DNA of 64,000 nt from assembly GCF_010093595.1 (NCBI RefSeq), contig NW_022985461.1, forward strand, positions 290,454 to 354,453, read 5' to 3'. The notes under the pieces are model-generated. The model was not told where the DNA came from. It saw only the letters and a program-made list of their open reading frames with translations, and did not search any database. Source of the stretch: Mytilinidion resinicola (lineage: Eukaryota; Ascomycota; Dothideomycetes; Mytilinidiales; Mytilinidiaceae). Shown here in pieces: positions 22,345 to 33,166 of this stretch. Position 1 is the first letter of the stretch. Each line of letters starts with the position of its first letter. Made by a program: the position numbers and the translations under genes.

Positions 22345-24606
22345 TTACAGCTTACTCGCATTCCGCGTAAGCATCACCACCAGGCCCGCAATGATCTTAA
22401 ACACCAACCCAACCACCCACACAAACGCCTTAAACGCAAACGTCAGCACGCCAATCAGCGTCCGCGCAACAAACGGCAGGGTGCTCTCCTTCTTCTCCGC
22501 CTTGCTCTTCTTCCCCTTCGTCTTCGTCTTGGCCTGCGCCTCGTCCTGCTGCCCATACCACTGCCCCAGCTCGATATCCTTATCCAGACTCTGCGACTTG
22601 CTCGTCGTCGCCGAGCTGCGCAGGCTGCGACTCCACTTCTTGCCCTTGCTGATGCTCTTCGCCCCGCCCCAGCTCTCAAACCCCTCGACGAAGCTCTCCT
22701 TGAAGCTCGCCGCGCTGCTCTTCGGCTTCGGGCCCAGCGCCGTCGACGGCGGCGGCGCTTCAAACATCGTAGGCACCTCCTGCGCCGACGACGTCCTGCT
22801 CTTCGGGTTCCGCGCCGCCTCCGCAACTGCCACGGATAAGAGAGCCGTAGCGGCCACGTCAACGAGATACGGATTCCCAAAGCGTGTGAGTGCCGCGACG
22901 TTCAGCAGCAAGCTGTCCGTCCCGAAATCCAGCCGCGCAAGCACCGCGTCGTCGGCCGCGGCATCGTTTGCGGTGGCGAGGTGCGCAGCGTCCACGTCCG
23001 AGAACATCGAGCCCGGCCTCGCGGTGCCGGCAGCGCTGACACTGCGCAACGGGGTCGAGGGCGGTGGGGGGTTGAACGCGCGCGGGCTGGTCGGAGAGAG
23101 CACGTACGGGTTCAGTAGCGTGATGCTGCCCGCTCGTGAGCGGGCCTGCGCCTGTGCGAAGGAGGGGTGGCCGTAGACGGCCGTCTGGGGCCGGGTGGAG
23201 GGGGAGTTGATGCCCGCGCAGTCGCCCTCGAGCTGGATGGGGAAGAGGCCGAGAGTCGGGTGGTGCAGCTGGTACGAGCCGGTGGGGTTCAGGGCGTGGG
23301 CCCAGGGATTTGTCTGCTGGGTGGGAGCCTCGCGGGTCCAGGTGAGGGCGGAGCACTCGCGCTCGGCGGCGCCGCGGAGGACGTCCTCGGCGAGGCGCTG
23401 AGCAGCGTGAGAGGTGGCGCCGGGGTCGGCAAAGGCTATGTGGGAGGCTGCAGGTGAGTTTGCGGCAGCGTCGAGAGCGGCAAGGGCGGCGAGCTTGGGG
23501 TAGATGGTTGCGAGAAGGGTGGAGGGGGAGTCGTCGAAGGAGTTGGCGGTTGCGGAAGAGGGGGGAACGACGAGGTCGAGGTGGTTTACTGGGAGGGCGC
23601 GCGGTTGGGTGGGATGGTGGCGCTGAATGAGGACTTCGTGGGTCATTGTTGCGAGTTCTAGGGGGTCTTTGCCCTCGAGATCGGATTGGGTGAGGCTGTA
23701 GAAGGGGAGGGATGCAGTTGGACCGAAGGTTACTTGTGGTGTGGCTGCAGTTGCTCGGTGCATCTTGAGAGTGTATATCTGAACCGCCGGCTCTTCCTGA
23801 CCATTCGTGGCAACCCATAGGTTTTCTAGGAGAGCTGATGGGGTGAAGTAGGGCGCACAAGTAAAGGTGGGAGCATCGCTGCTTTCTTGATCTCCATTAT
23901 TCACGTTTCCATGGGGTATGTACAGTTCTGGCGAGTATGGAGACCGATGTATTCTGTTCACGGGAATATGCGTAGGTGAAGTCTGCGTGGGAGCGTATGC
24001 TTGACGGCCTAAAGGGACGGTGGGGTCATATACAGGAAACATCGACCGCATGGGTACGGGACTCGAAGGGCTGATTGGCGATCGGTTCGTTGCAGCACTG
24101 TTTGGTCGGACAAGCGTAGGACTGCCCGAGCGGGCGGATCGTATGTCTGAGAATGCTGGTGATGGTGCTCTGTTGGGGTCCGGACTGCCAGAAGGGAATG
24201 GCATAGCGTGTCGTTGTGCAGACTGTATTGAAAGTGCAGGTGACGTCGCTCTGTTGTACGCAGCAGGAGAACCTCCTCGACCAATCTCTGGTGAAGCAGA
24301 GGGATTCCGCTGGCTTGGAGGGGGTTGGAAGGTCGGTATGCTTAGTTGTGGTGGAGTTCTCGTCATTTGAAATTGAGGTTGATGTGCTCTCTCGGGTATA
24401 GCGACTGATGGCGACACTGGGACCGAATTGACCTGAATGACAAGCTCGTGGAAATCGACAGGTGTCTTGGTACTCTTCGCACTATCCATTCTTTGTGCGG
24501 TAGGATCTGGTGTTGGAGGCTTGACATGTAACATGCGATTCGGACTCGCCTGCCGTGGCCTTTGAGGAGGAGGAAAGAGTTGTAATGTGCCGCCTTGAGG
24601 AGACAT
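22345..24606 (-). CDS. Proline/serine-rich protein with C-terminal membrane segments (753 aa)
   Basis: Single-exon 753-aa protein without a domain I can name. Residues 1-240 are low-complexity, rich in Pro/Ser with many SP dipeptides, suggesting a disordered, phosphorylatable region. Residues about 240-500 look folded (TCAPYFTPSALLENLWVAT, LELATMTHEVLIQRHH, YQLHHPTLGLFPIQLEGDC), an alanine-rich helical stretch follows, then a lysine-rich linker (KTKTKGKKSKAEKKE) and a hydrophobic end (about 705-745, ARTLIGVLTFAFKAFVWVVG and VFKIIAGLVVMLT) likely forming one or two membrane passes. The topology suggests an endomembrane tail-anchored protein with a large cytosolic part. Codon use is strongly C/G-ending, supporting a real gene. 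Confidence 0.75.
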   Translation of the reverse strand: MSPQGGTLQLFPPPQRPRQASPNRMLHVKPPTPDPTAQRMDSAKSTKTPVDFHELVIQVNSVPVSPSVAIPERAHQPQFQMTRTPPQLSIPTFQPPPSQRNPSASPEIGRGGSPAAYNRATSPALSIQSAQRHAMPFPSGSPDPNRAPSPAFSDIRSARSGSPTLVRPNSAATNRSPISPSSPVPMRSMFPVYDPTVPLGRQAYAPTQTSPTHIPVNRIHRSPYSPELYIPHGNVNNGDQESSDAPTFTCAPYFTPSALLENLWVATNGQEEPAVQIYTLKMHRATAATPQVTFGPTASLPFYSLTQSDLEGKDPLELATMTHEVLIQRHHPTQPRALPVNHLDLVVPPSSATANSFDDSPSTLLATIYPKLAALAALDAAANSPAASHIAFADPGATSHAAQRLAEDVLRGAAERECSALTWTREAPTQQTNPWAHALNPTGSYQLHHPTLGLFPIQLEGDCAGINSPSTRPQTAVYGHPSFAQAQARSRAGSITLLNPYVLSPTSPRAFNPPPPSTPLRSVSAAGTARPGSMFSDVDAAHLATANDAAADDAVLARLDFGTDSLLLNVAALTRFGNPYLVDVAATALLSVAVAEAARNPKSRTSSAQEVPTMFEAPPPSTALGPKPKSSAASFKESFVEGFESWGGAKSISKGKKWSRSLRSSATTSKSQSLDKDIELGQWYGQQDEAQAKTKTKGKKSKAEKKESTLPFVARTLIGVLTFAFKAFVWVVGLVFKIIAGLVVMLTRNASKL

Positions 24607-25643
24607 GGTGTCGGATTGAAGCAGATCAAGAATGAAGTCTAATAATCACTTTTGACGCAGTCAACAAAAAGGATAGGCAAGGTAACACGAGGAAGAGATT
24701 CCTCTGAACAGACTCAAAGAAACGTGAGCATGGAACCAGCCTTGGACTACTACGGGTGCTCGGGGTAACTGGGGATATAACAAAAGGGCCACGAGAGTCT
24801 TCCCCACGAGGGTCGCGCAAGCGGCCACCTCAAAAGCAATAGCGGCTGCCATCGTTCTCTGCCATGCATGTTTTTGCGTCTTCCGGTGCTCTGGCTTGCA
24901 CAATCGTCCAATTACCAGTGGCATTCTAATGGGCGCTTCGAGGATGAGAGGGTCTCTGGAGGTCGCGGCGGCTACGGTTGAGGATTTTGGTGTTGTCCCG
25001 TAAGCGCCCAGGTCCAAGTGCACACGACAAATCATCTTCGAGATCGCAACCGCTCGCACGGTCGTGAGGGAATTAGCTTCTGCGATGATTCGCCCAGTCG
25101 CGAATGCTTGGTATGCCACCATGGCCCTAATGTATGTGATAGTGATTCGGGCCGTAGCGAGTTGTGAATGCTATTTTCAGCGCATATGTTTCTGCTCATA
25201 AACGAATCGTGAAGATCGAGGCCGCCTGAGAAAGCAAACATGCTGGTCAAGAAGACAGCACGTGGACTGATAAAACCCTCATGGCGTCTTACTGGAGTTG
25301 CCAGAGCGTCCTGAACACTGAAGGAGGCTAAAAGAGGCTGGGATGCCATGAGGCTCAAGTCTCGAATTTTGTAGAGCTCATGGATCCTGGCATAACATCG
25401 GTTAGGAGGTGGAGATATGGGATGCCATCCTGGATGTTATTGAAACAACTTGAAGAAAGTATGCTGGCGGTTGGAGAGATTAGGGGATTGGGGAAGTATC
25501 ACGTGACAGAATGTAATTAGCGTCTTGGCACATCCGGTCACGTGTGCCCTTCTCTGCCTATGAAACTTAGCGCCGTCTTTATCGATAACAATTTTCTCAA
25601 AGTTGCGAATAGCGTCATCGCTCTAGACATCAAAAAAGCAACC
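24607..25643. other. Divergent intergenic region
   Basis: 1.0 kb between divergent starts. A minus-strand frame at 24661-25122 has a hydrophobic stretch but poor codon composition, so it is not called. CACGTG-containing sequences occur at 25500-25545 (TATCACGTGACA and GTCACGTGTG), possible bHLH sites for the HGH1 promoter. Confidence 0.4.
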
Positions 25644-27056
25644 ATGCCTTCAGAATTAGAAGATGTATGAATCTATGGTTTCCACAGTCAAATCCTCACT
25701 ACTGACTAACATTCGCAAGCTCGTCGAGTTTCTCCATCATGGAAACACCCAAATCCGTCAAGTCGGTAAGGTCCTTCACTGGATGCGCCACCTCTTATGA
25801 CTCTGTCGCTAACGGACATAACTTTCCAGCGGTTGAGCATTTGGTCGGCTACTCTGCAACACATACAACACTGTTCAAGAAAGACAAGCTTCTCCCTGTG
25901 AGAGACCTAAAACTCCTGGTCAAAGACTATGCAGTATGAAGTTTTATTTACGCCCCTCGTAAAAACATATCTGATTAGATTTCTGCTAGCCTATATCCAA
26001 AAATGTCATGACCATTCTCATCAACATATCTCATGACCAGGAGGTCTTGGAATGCCTTGCCAAAGACAACGCTTTCCTAGAACTACTATTAGGACGGATA
26101 ACCGTATGTTAGTTCTCCGGTCATACTGAGCAAGCCCCGGACGTATTTTGGACTTATTGCTAACTGGATCAGAGCACCAAAGAACCAAATGCAAACGAGA
26201 TAGCTATGCTTCTCGCCAACATGGCCAAGTCAGACGATATGCAACGGGTACTAGAACTACAAAGGGACATCCCAAAAGAGCTATCAAACTCCAAGTGGGC
26301 AATGGACCAGCTACTCGACTGCTTCGTAAAAGGCGCCGAAGGACGCTACAACAAGTACGCCGACTACGACTACCTCTCCTACTTCTTCGCCGACCTCGCA
26401 AAAGTACGCCCATCATACCCCCCAACGACATCCAAACCCCCCAAAGCTAACCTCCCACACCACAGTTCCCCAAAGGCCGCGCCTACCTCACCACCCCCCA
26501 GCCCCACGACGCCAACATAATCCCCCTGGCCAAACTCATCGTCTTCACCGAGCACGCCTCGTCCGTCCGCCGCCGCGGCGTTGCCTCCGCCATTAAAAAC
26601 TGCGCCTTCGACATCCACGTCCACGACCGGCTCCTCTCTGACGCGCCCATCACCGGCGTGAACCTGCTCCCCTACATCCTTTTGCCAATCATGGGCGGCG
26701 AGGAGTACAGCGACGAAGACACCGAGGGGATGCTCGACGACCTACAGCTGCTGCCCCCGGATAAGGAGCGCGAGAAGGAGGCGGATATCATTAAGACGCA
26801 TATCGAGACACTGACGCTGCTGACGACGACGAGGGGAGGAAGAGAGGTGCTGAGGCGGATCAAGGTGTATCCGATTGTGCGGGAGACGCATTTGCATGTT
26901 GATGATGAGGAGGTGAGGGAGGCGTGTGATCGGTTGGTGCAGGTGATCATGCGGGATGAGGAGGGAGAGGGGAAGAAGACGGGGGACAAGGGGAAGATGA
27001 TTGCGTTGGAGGCGGAGGAGGAGGATGAGGATGAGCAGATTGTCGATATCTTATAA
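25644..27056 (+). CDS. HGH1: HGH1-like eEF2 folding factor
   Basis: Armadillo-like helical protein of the HGH1/FAM203 family (DUF383-DUF384). In yeast Hgh1 works with the TRiC chaperonin in folding elongation factor 2. Six exons: 25644-25664, 25720-25765, 25830-25933, 25990-26103, 26173-26403, 26466-27056, giving 368 aa. The first exon codes only MPSELED (21 bp). The N-terminal helical repeats (VEFLHHGNTQIRQVAVEHL), the central DUF383 part (RGVASAIKNCAFDIHVHDRLL, LLPYILLPIMGGEEYSDEDTE) and the C-terminal DUF384 part (ETLTLLTTTRGGREVLRRIKVYPIVRETH) are all recognisable, ending in an acidic tail. Length matches the family. Two E-box-like CACGTG sites lie about 100-140 bp upstream. Confidence 0.9.
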
Positions 27057-27216
27057 CGCCGCTAGGTGGTGTAGGAATGCGATGGAGCTATGTCCTAGAA
27101 GACGTAGTTGAATGCATAAGTGATTTGGACTGACAGTGCTGGTGTGAGATTTAATTGATTAGACGCAAGTTGCACTCTACGTCTCCGCCTTATATATCCC
27201 TCTTAGGGAGCGCTTT

Positions 27217-27500
27217 GGTGAGAAGTGTTGCAAGTACTTACGAATCTAACCGTGTGAAATCTTTTTTGTTAGACGCGGCGTGAGTGCGTTGTCCACGATT
27301 AGTAGCCCTTCTATTCTTGCTTGTCGGTGAGAAGTTCTGCAAGTACTTACCAATCTAACCGCGTAGATCCATACTTGTTAGACACAGTGTGATCATGGAA
27401 TGGACGCTGCTTGGACATGTTGGGGGGGCCCTTGGGTAAGAAGTATTGCAAATACTTACGAATCTAACCGCGTGAGTTCATTACTGGTAGACGCGGCGTG
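27217..27500 (+). repeat. Three tandem repeats, 109-bp period
   Basis: Three copies of a 65-bp conserved core begin at 27217, 27326 and 27435 (exact 109-bp spacing). Each reads GGTGAGAAG, TGCAAGTACTTACGAATCTA, ACCGCGTG and ends TTAGACGCGGCGTG, with a few substitutions, separated by about 43 bp of less similar sequence. The core is also found, inverted, in the array at 43.9 kb. The repeats lie between the convergent HGH1 and BCS1 genes. Confidence 0.8.
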
Positions 27501-27648
27501 CACACATAGTAGACGCTGCGCATACGTATCTTGAAAACGCTAAATTCGCGTAAGCACCCTCCATATGTGCTTTTAAATACACATATAATACAGTTCTTGA
27601 ACAGTCTAGTATATACAAGAAAACTCCCCTAGGGCCAAAGAGGTATTG

Positions 27649-29197
27649 TTATCGAACATCGATATTCCCATGACCACTAGACAACTCTTTCACCATAGAA
27701 ATCGCGCCATCAATGTCACCCTTGTTATACAGGAACAGGCCCTGCAGTGCCGCAGTACTGATCGAGCTGGTCAAACCCACCTCTTTTACCTCCGCCATGA
27801 ACCTCTTCCTCCCCTCGCCATTGGTGTCAATGTCCGCGAAGAAGCGATCCCACATCTGCTCAATCTGCCACTCGGTAGCCTCGCCCAGGCGAACTGTCAT
27901 GTCGATTCTCCCGGGCCGGACGAGCGCTTCGTCTAGTCGCTCGATGTGATTTGTAGTTAGGAAAATGATACGCTCCTCACCACTCGCAACGCCGTCTAAC
28001 GCATTGAGAAGGCCGGAAAAGGTAACCGTAGCACCAGCGTACCCGTCTTCTCCAGGCGTGCGGCGATTTATGAAAGCGGCGTCGGCATCTTCGAGTAACA
28101 CAATCGTTCTTTGCGGAACCTTGGTGAGGAGATGGTTCAGCCGGTCATCCGTAAGCCCGCGCTCGCTGACATTCAGAATCGCGATATTGAAATTGAGATG
28201 CCCCGCCAATGCTTGTATGAAAGAGCTTTTGCCTGTTCCTGGGGGGCCGTAAAGTAGATAGCCCCTCCGATATGGGATTCCTCGATCTAGGTACCAGGTC
28301 CGGGCTTCTAGGAACGCCTGAAGATCCTCGACTATTTTCTCTTTTACGCCACGCTCCAGGACCACGGACTCAAGTGGGCGTTTCCGCTTGGGTTCCCCGA
28401 ATTGCGACCAGTCTGGCCCCATCGAGTTGTATATTATGGTCTTTCCCTCTGTCCTTTGTTGTGCGAGCTGGTGCGCTTCGGCGAATATTTGCTCGAATAT
28501 ATTGCGGTGGGCGTATAGGGTGGTGAGGGTAATGGTTTCGAAGGGTGTGCCGGAGGCCAGGTCGAACGACTTCTCGCGCTGGCGATTGACCATGATGAAG
28601 GAACGCCCATAGCGTAATATATAGCGCCCGTATCCTGGTACTAGGGAGAAGTGTGCGTTGGAGGTCCCGCCGGGGAGAGGGACCTGCGAGGTCTGTATTT
28701 GGAGGTGGTGGAGTCGGGGATTTAGACGTTGGACTAAGGAAGATAGAAAGCCTTGCTTTGAAGCCTGGCTATGATCCGTAAGCTATTAGTGTCGCACTTC
28801 ATGGGCTAAAGTAGATGCATACCCTTCAACCGCTTGACTGCCCGCGAGCTGTGCCCTCTGGTATGCCGTCATCCATTGCAGAAGCCATTGGTATGCATGG
28901 TCGTGCCGCGTTATTTCCAAATCCACGATCATGCGCCGTCGAATTAAATCTGCCCCTTGCCTCAATCCCTTCTGTCCAATGCGTGCGCCGACGCCGAGTG
29001 CTGCGAGCCCAAATCCCTAAGTATGGAAGTTAGCCTTCGAGCTTCGGAGCTAAAACAGTACGACTTACAGCAGTGAAAAACGGATTGCTAGTTAGCTGGG
29101 AATATATTGAGCTAATGCCATCGCCGCTGCCGATGTTGACCTGTTGGGCCAACTGGCGCGATGCATCCTGCGGTCCTAGAGGGTTGTTCTGGTCCAT
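27649..29197 (-). CDS. BCS1: BCS1, mitochondrial AAA chaperone for complex III
   Basis: AAA-ATPase of the mitochondrial inner membrane that translocates the folded Rieske Fe-S protein for insertion into cytochrome bc1 complex. Three exons: 29197-29069, 29016-28823, 28768-27649, giving 480 aa (introns 52 and 54 bp). One N-terminal transmembrane segment (about 38-58, NPFFTAGFGLAALGVGARIG) is followed by the Bcs1-specific domain (RLHHLQIQTSQVPL-like strand, HFSLVPGYGRYILRYGRSFI). The AAA module has Walker A GPPGTGKSS (282-290), Walker B IVLLEDADAAF (about 330-340), sensor-1 LTTNH and the RPGRID arginine finger region. The start MDQNNPLGPQDASRQ precedes the membrane segment as in orthologues. Some fungal Bcs1-like AAA proteins have other roles, but the length and N-domain favour true BCS1. 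Confidence 0.9.
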
Positions 29198-29686
29198 CAA
29201 CCTGTGAAGTCTTGACGCGAATCGTGAGTAGTTTGGAGATAACTGCGCTATGCCACATTCATCACTTTTATGGAAGCATGTGATTGCGCGACAAACGAAA
29301 GGACAATATGTGTGTCGTATGGCTCTTTTGTTGAAGCAAACATTTACGATGTATATATATGTACTTCACTGCCATTTTCAAACATGCTTCAGCCTTGTTG
29401 CAGAAATTGAATGGGGTGGAAGTTCAGCATCCGGAATAGTTGGTAAAATACTAGACCACCTCATATGGCAGTAGAGAGGTGTGCATGGTAAGAATGATCG
29501 CATCTCTTTTAGGGTATCTAACATGTTTTAATCTACGAACAATTCTCTTGGTCCAGTCGAAGGCCTAAGATTTAGCAGCGCTGTACGCTAAAACACTCCT
29601 CCGTACCCTACGAAGGTATAAATGCTACAAGTCTCATGACAAGAACCTAGTATTGACGCACACATCCTCGCCTCTTGACCATCGGC

Positions 29687-30711
29687 TCATTTGACCTTCG
29701 GCCTCCTAATCACGATCTTCTCGCTTTCAGCAAGCTCCCATCCAACCCCATCCTTTACCAGATCCACCCATTTCCTATCCGTACAACGCTCCACATACGC
29801 CCTGTCTGCAGTCATGTAGCTTCTCCCCAGGCACTTCAACGCATGCAACCTCATTCCCGTATCCGCGAACTCCATAATCCGCCTCTGATACCCATCCACC
29901 GCCCTCCGCATCTTCCAGAACAGCACCCAGTTATCATGCGCCAATGCCTTGAGCACCAGCCCCACTCTCCGGTCCTCGTGTTTGAACTGTGTCTTGACGG
30001 TATAGGCGGCCATTATGTCCGATTGCCGACACGCAAGGTCTAGTATCCAGAATCCGACGAACTCGTGGAGTTCTGGTGCGGGCAATGGCGACTGGGAGTG
30101 GATCTTTGTAAGGAGGGATATGAGTGCGGGGGCGTACGATTCCCACTCCTTGCAGAGAATCGCGGCATGGATGTTGAAGATGTAGACGCGTTGTGCGAAT
30201 ACATCCCGGCGGGCTGTGGCGACTATTGCTTCGCGAAGCTTTCGGAGAGCAGTCAAGATGGTCGCCAGCTCGACGGAGTGGGAGGGGGGGGCGTTCGAGG
30301 CATTACTTCCCGACCTCGAGGCTCGAGAGGGCGGAGGGGCCGGAGGGCTCGGTGTTGCTAAGGGGGAGGTCGAGCTGAGGGATAGAGAGGCGAATTGCTT
30401 GTCGAGTTCGTCGCCGCTGCTGGAGGAGGCGCAGAATTTCATGTAGCGCTCTACGATCTTATTGTAAAGGGATTCTTGGGCTTTAGGGTCGTTGAGCCTG
30501 TTAGAGTCAGCAACAACTATGCCTTTCTTCTGCTAATTACTCACTTGGTCTCGCCCTTCGAGGGATATCCATACACCTCGAGGGAATCGATATTTGGAGT
30601 CTTCAGCCTGCTCCATCCTCCGGAAGGACCCCGCTTGTTGCTAGGACGCTGCTCTCCTGAGCGCCGCTGGTTCGACAGCAAGCTGTATGGTGTTTGGCTG
30701 GAGCCACTCAT
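29687..30711 (-). CDS. Conserved helical protein, PCI/CSN8-PSMD8-eIF3K-like
   Basis: Two exons, 30711-30545 and 30497-29687 (47-bp intron), giving 325 aa. The first 75 residues are basic and Ser/Gly rich (MSGSSQTPYSLLSNQRRSGE, then RLKTPNIDSLEVYGYPSKGE), next YNKIVERYMKFCAS starts a helical region, interrupted by a serine/proline-rich insert, and from about residue 130 a compact all-helical domain (LTALRKLREAIVATARRDVF, FNIHAAILCKEWESYAPALI, VLFWKMRRAVDGYQRRIMEF) runs to the C-terminus RRPKVK. The helix pattern resembles PCI-type winged-helix proteins (CSN8, Rpn12, eIF3k, Thp3/SAC3), but I see no diagnostic motif, so the family is tentative and the function unknown. Confidence 0.6.
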
Positions 30712-31235
30712 CACTCCGTTCGGGTTATCTCAATGGATCATGCAGGTCCCAGAGGCAGTGGTGGTATCATGATACTTCCAAGGTTTCAATAAGAATGCTA
30801 CTTAGAAGTGGAAGGAGTGAACGTCGTCCTCGGTAGAGTGCAAGACCGATCCGTGACGCCATCACCAGGACTGCTTCATTCACTTATGTGAAGACATTAC
30901 ACTTCGAATGCTGAAGGCTGTTTCCGTGAATGGTATGTGGTCGATGTAGAGCGTGTATAGAATACCGGGAATAGCTCAACCATGACGCAGTGCCGGACCT
31001 CTCTCCGATCTCTGCGCTGCACATGTCATGCTGCGACTACCAGGTTGACGTCTCAACAATTCTCCGTTCCATCCTGCCTAGGTACATACCAACAGGCCAT
31101 ATTCCAAGATGTATAAGCAGCTAAGAAAAATCTCGTTATAAAGTAACTGAAGGTCCAAGTATTCCTTCGAAATAGTCCATCTTCTCCTCTTCTAGAAAAA
31201 TAAAGTCATCGCCACTGCTCCTCATCAACTCCAAC
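30712..31235. other. Divergent intergenic region
   Basis: 524 bp between the helical protein start and the PAQR gene start. No motif recognised with confidence. Confidence 0.45.
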
Positions 31236-32442
31236 ATGGACGCCGCCAAAAGCGCCACAGACTCCGTAGCGAAAGTAGAAAAAAAAGTAGAGCATGGCCT
31301 AACCCTCCTTTACGAGAAGCTCCCTCTATGGATGCAAGAAAACCATTTCATAATTCGCGGCTATCGTCCACAATCAAACTCCTACACCACCTCTGCGCGC
31401 AGCCTCGGCTACCTACATAACGAAACCGTAAACATCTACTCGCACCTCCTCGGCTCCATAGGCTCCATCATCTCAGGGATTGTCGTGTACACCGGCGTTC
31501 TTCCTCGGTACTCTTCAGCTACTCCGGAAGATGTTTTTGTGTTTAGCTGTTTCTTTGCTGGCGCAGCAGCGTGCATGGGGATGAGTGCGGCGTTTCACAC
31601 CATCTCGAATCATTCGCATGCCGTGGCGAGCTTTGGGAACAAGCTTGATTATCTGGGGATTGTGTTTTTGATCTGGGGGAGCTTTGTCCCGTCGATTTAC
31701 TATGGGTTTCAGACGCAGCCGGATTTGATTAGGAGGTACTGGGCTATGGTATGTTGGAACATCTACTACCCCTTTTCCAATTCATCATCAGTCCATCTTA
31801 CCGTGATGACCCTCTGTGCTTGCTACCTATGCTTCATTGAATCAGAAGACTGACATACCCAGATCACCACTCTAGGTGCCGGCACAGCGGTCGTAGCCAC
31901 CCACCCCAAATTCCGCACCCCGGCCCTCCGCCCCTTCCGCGCCGCCATGTTCATCGCCCTCGGCCTCTCCGCCGTCTTCCCCGTCCTCCACGGCGTGAAA
32001 ATCTACGGCGTAACCATGATGCGGGACATGATCGGCCTAGACTACGTCGTCGCCCAAGGCTTCTTCTACATCCTCGGTGCCGTGATCTACGCAGTACGCA
32101 CTTGCTCCCCCTTTGTCTACATGTTTCTATTGGTGGTGGTGCTCGCTAACGCTTTTTCCCCAGTGCCGCGTCCCCGAACGCCTCTCCCCCGGCACCTTCG
32201 ACATCTGGGGCTCCTCGCACCAAATCTTCCACTTCTTCGTCGTGCTCGCCGCCGCGACGCACCTCGTGGGCTTGCTGAAAGCGTTTGATTACGAGCACGA
32301 GCGGCGAGATTCTGGGTACACGTATGGGCCGGGCCACGGCGGGAGGTGGAGTGCTTGTGCCTTTGATGGCAATGATAGTAGGGTGTGTCGCGGGGCTAAG
32401 CTCTCGGATCTGTGGGGGTGGGAGCCGGCGAGTCTGAGATGA
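31236..32442 (+). CDS. PAQR/Izh family seven-transmembrane protein
   Basis: Progestin/adipoQ receptor family (yeast Izh1-4, hemolysin III-related), multi-pass membrane proteins linked to zinc and sterol/sphingolipid homeostasis. Three exons: 31236-31748, 31863-32093, 32164-32442, giving 340 aa; the first intron is 114 bp, long for this window. The conserved metal-site motifs are all present: HNETVNIYSHLLG (residues 61-73), SAAFHTISNHS (His121) with DYLGI (Asp138), and SSHQIFHFFV (His267, His271). Seven hydrophobic segments are visible. The N-terminus (MDAAKSATDSVAKVEKKVEH) is cytosolic and soluble. The start is the first ATG after a short AC-rich leader. Confidence 0.9.
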
Positions 32443-33166
32443 GGAGGGGGTGGGAGAGTTGGGTTTTGGCAGTGAGTGGAGTCTTGAGGCTTGAGGCTTG
32501 AGGGGTTAAGAGGGTTTTAGAGAGAGGGGGTAGAGCTGGGCTGGTCCAGCGTGGTTCTGAGGTACGTAATGTTTATTCTGGATTATCTTTTTTTTTAAGC
32601 ATGTTTTGTACATATAGACTCTCGCAACCCCAGAATCGCAATACCTAGAGAAACCCATTTTGTAGGGTCACGTGCTCTCCATATTCCGTCCACGTAAGAT
32701 TTCCGTCAACAATTTCGTCTGCAGTTCGTTCTGTAGGGGTTGGAGCGTATGCGGGCACAGGACGTGTGGCGAAGTAGATGGGATATTGTGATGAGAGGGC
32801 AAGGGTTATGCTGGGTTAGTCGGAGAGCATCAGTAGCACCAAAAGAGACACAAGAGACCGCATCGACAGTACAAGGCAGCGATGCCGCTCAATTCCAAGA
32901 TTTTTATTAGGACTTTTCGGTAACCTCTGTTTCATGTCGACACCCTAAAAAGCCCTCCCTCGACATTTCAATCAATTCAGGCCTAGGTGTATCATGTCCA
33001 AATATCCCGCCCCCACTCGTAAAATCCACACAACCCCGTAGTGTTCAAGGTAGGCAAGAAAAGTGGGCCAAGGCACTTTTCCAGACATCTGAACGCCCGC
33101 ATGCAAGATATCAAGATTGGGATGCCAAAAGAAGAATGTACAATTGAAAGTGTAGGGGGTAAGCGG
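32443..33166. other. Convergent 3' intergenic region
   Basis: Between the convergent PAQR and ILV2 stop codons. It begins G-rich and becomes AT-rich around 32590-32600 (T9 run). A frame at 33041-33232 overlaps the ILV2 3' end and is not coding-like. Confidence 0.5.

Noticed and set aside
22267..23860. Long plus- and minus-strand frames overlapping the 753-aa protein gene
   Set aside because: Shadows of a GC-rich gene; compositions (Arg/Pro runs) are typical of wrong-frame translation.
24661..25122. 153-codon minus-strand frame with hydrophobic segments
   Set aside because: Codon choice unlike neighbouring genes, no family resemblance, and it lies in the upstream region of a same-strand gene.
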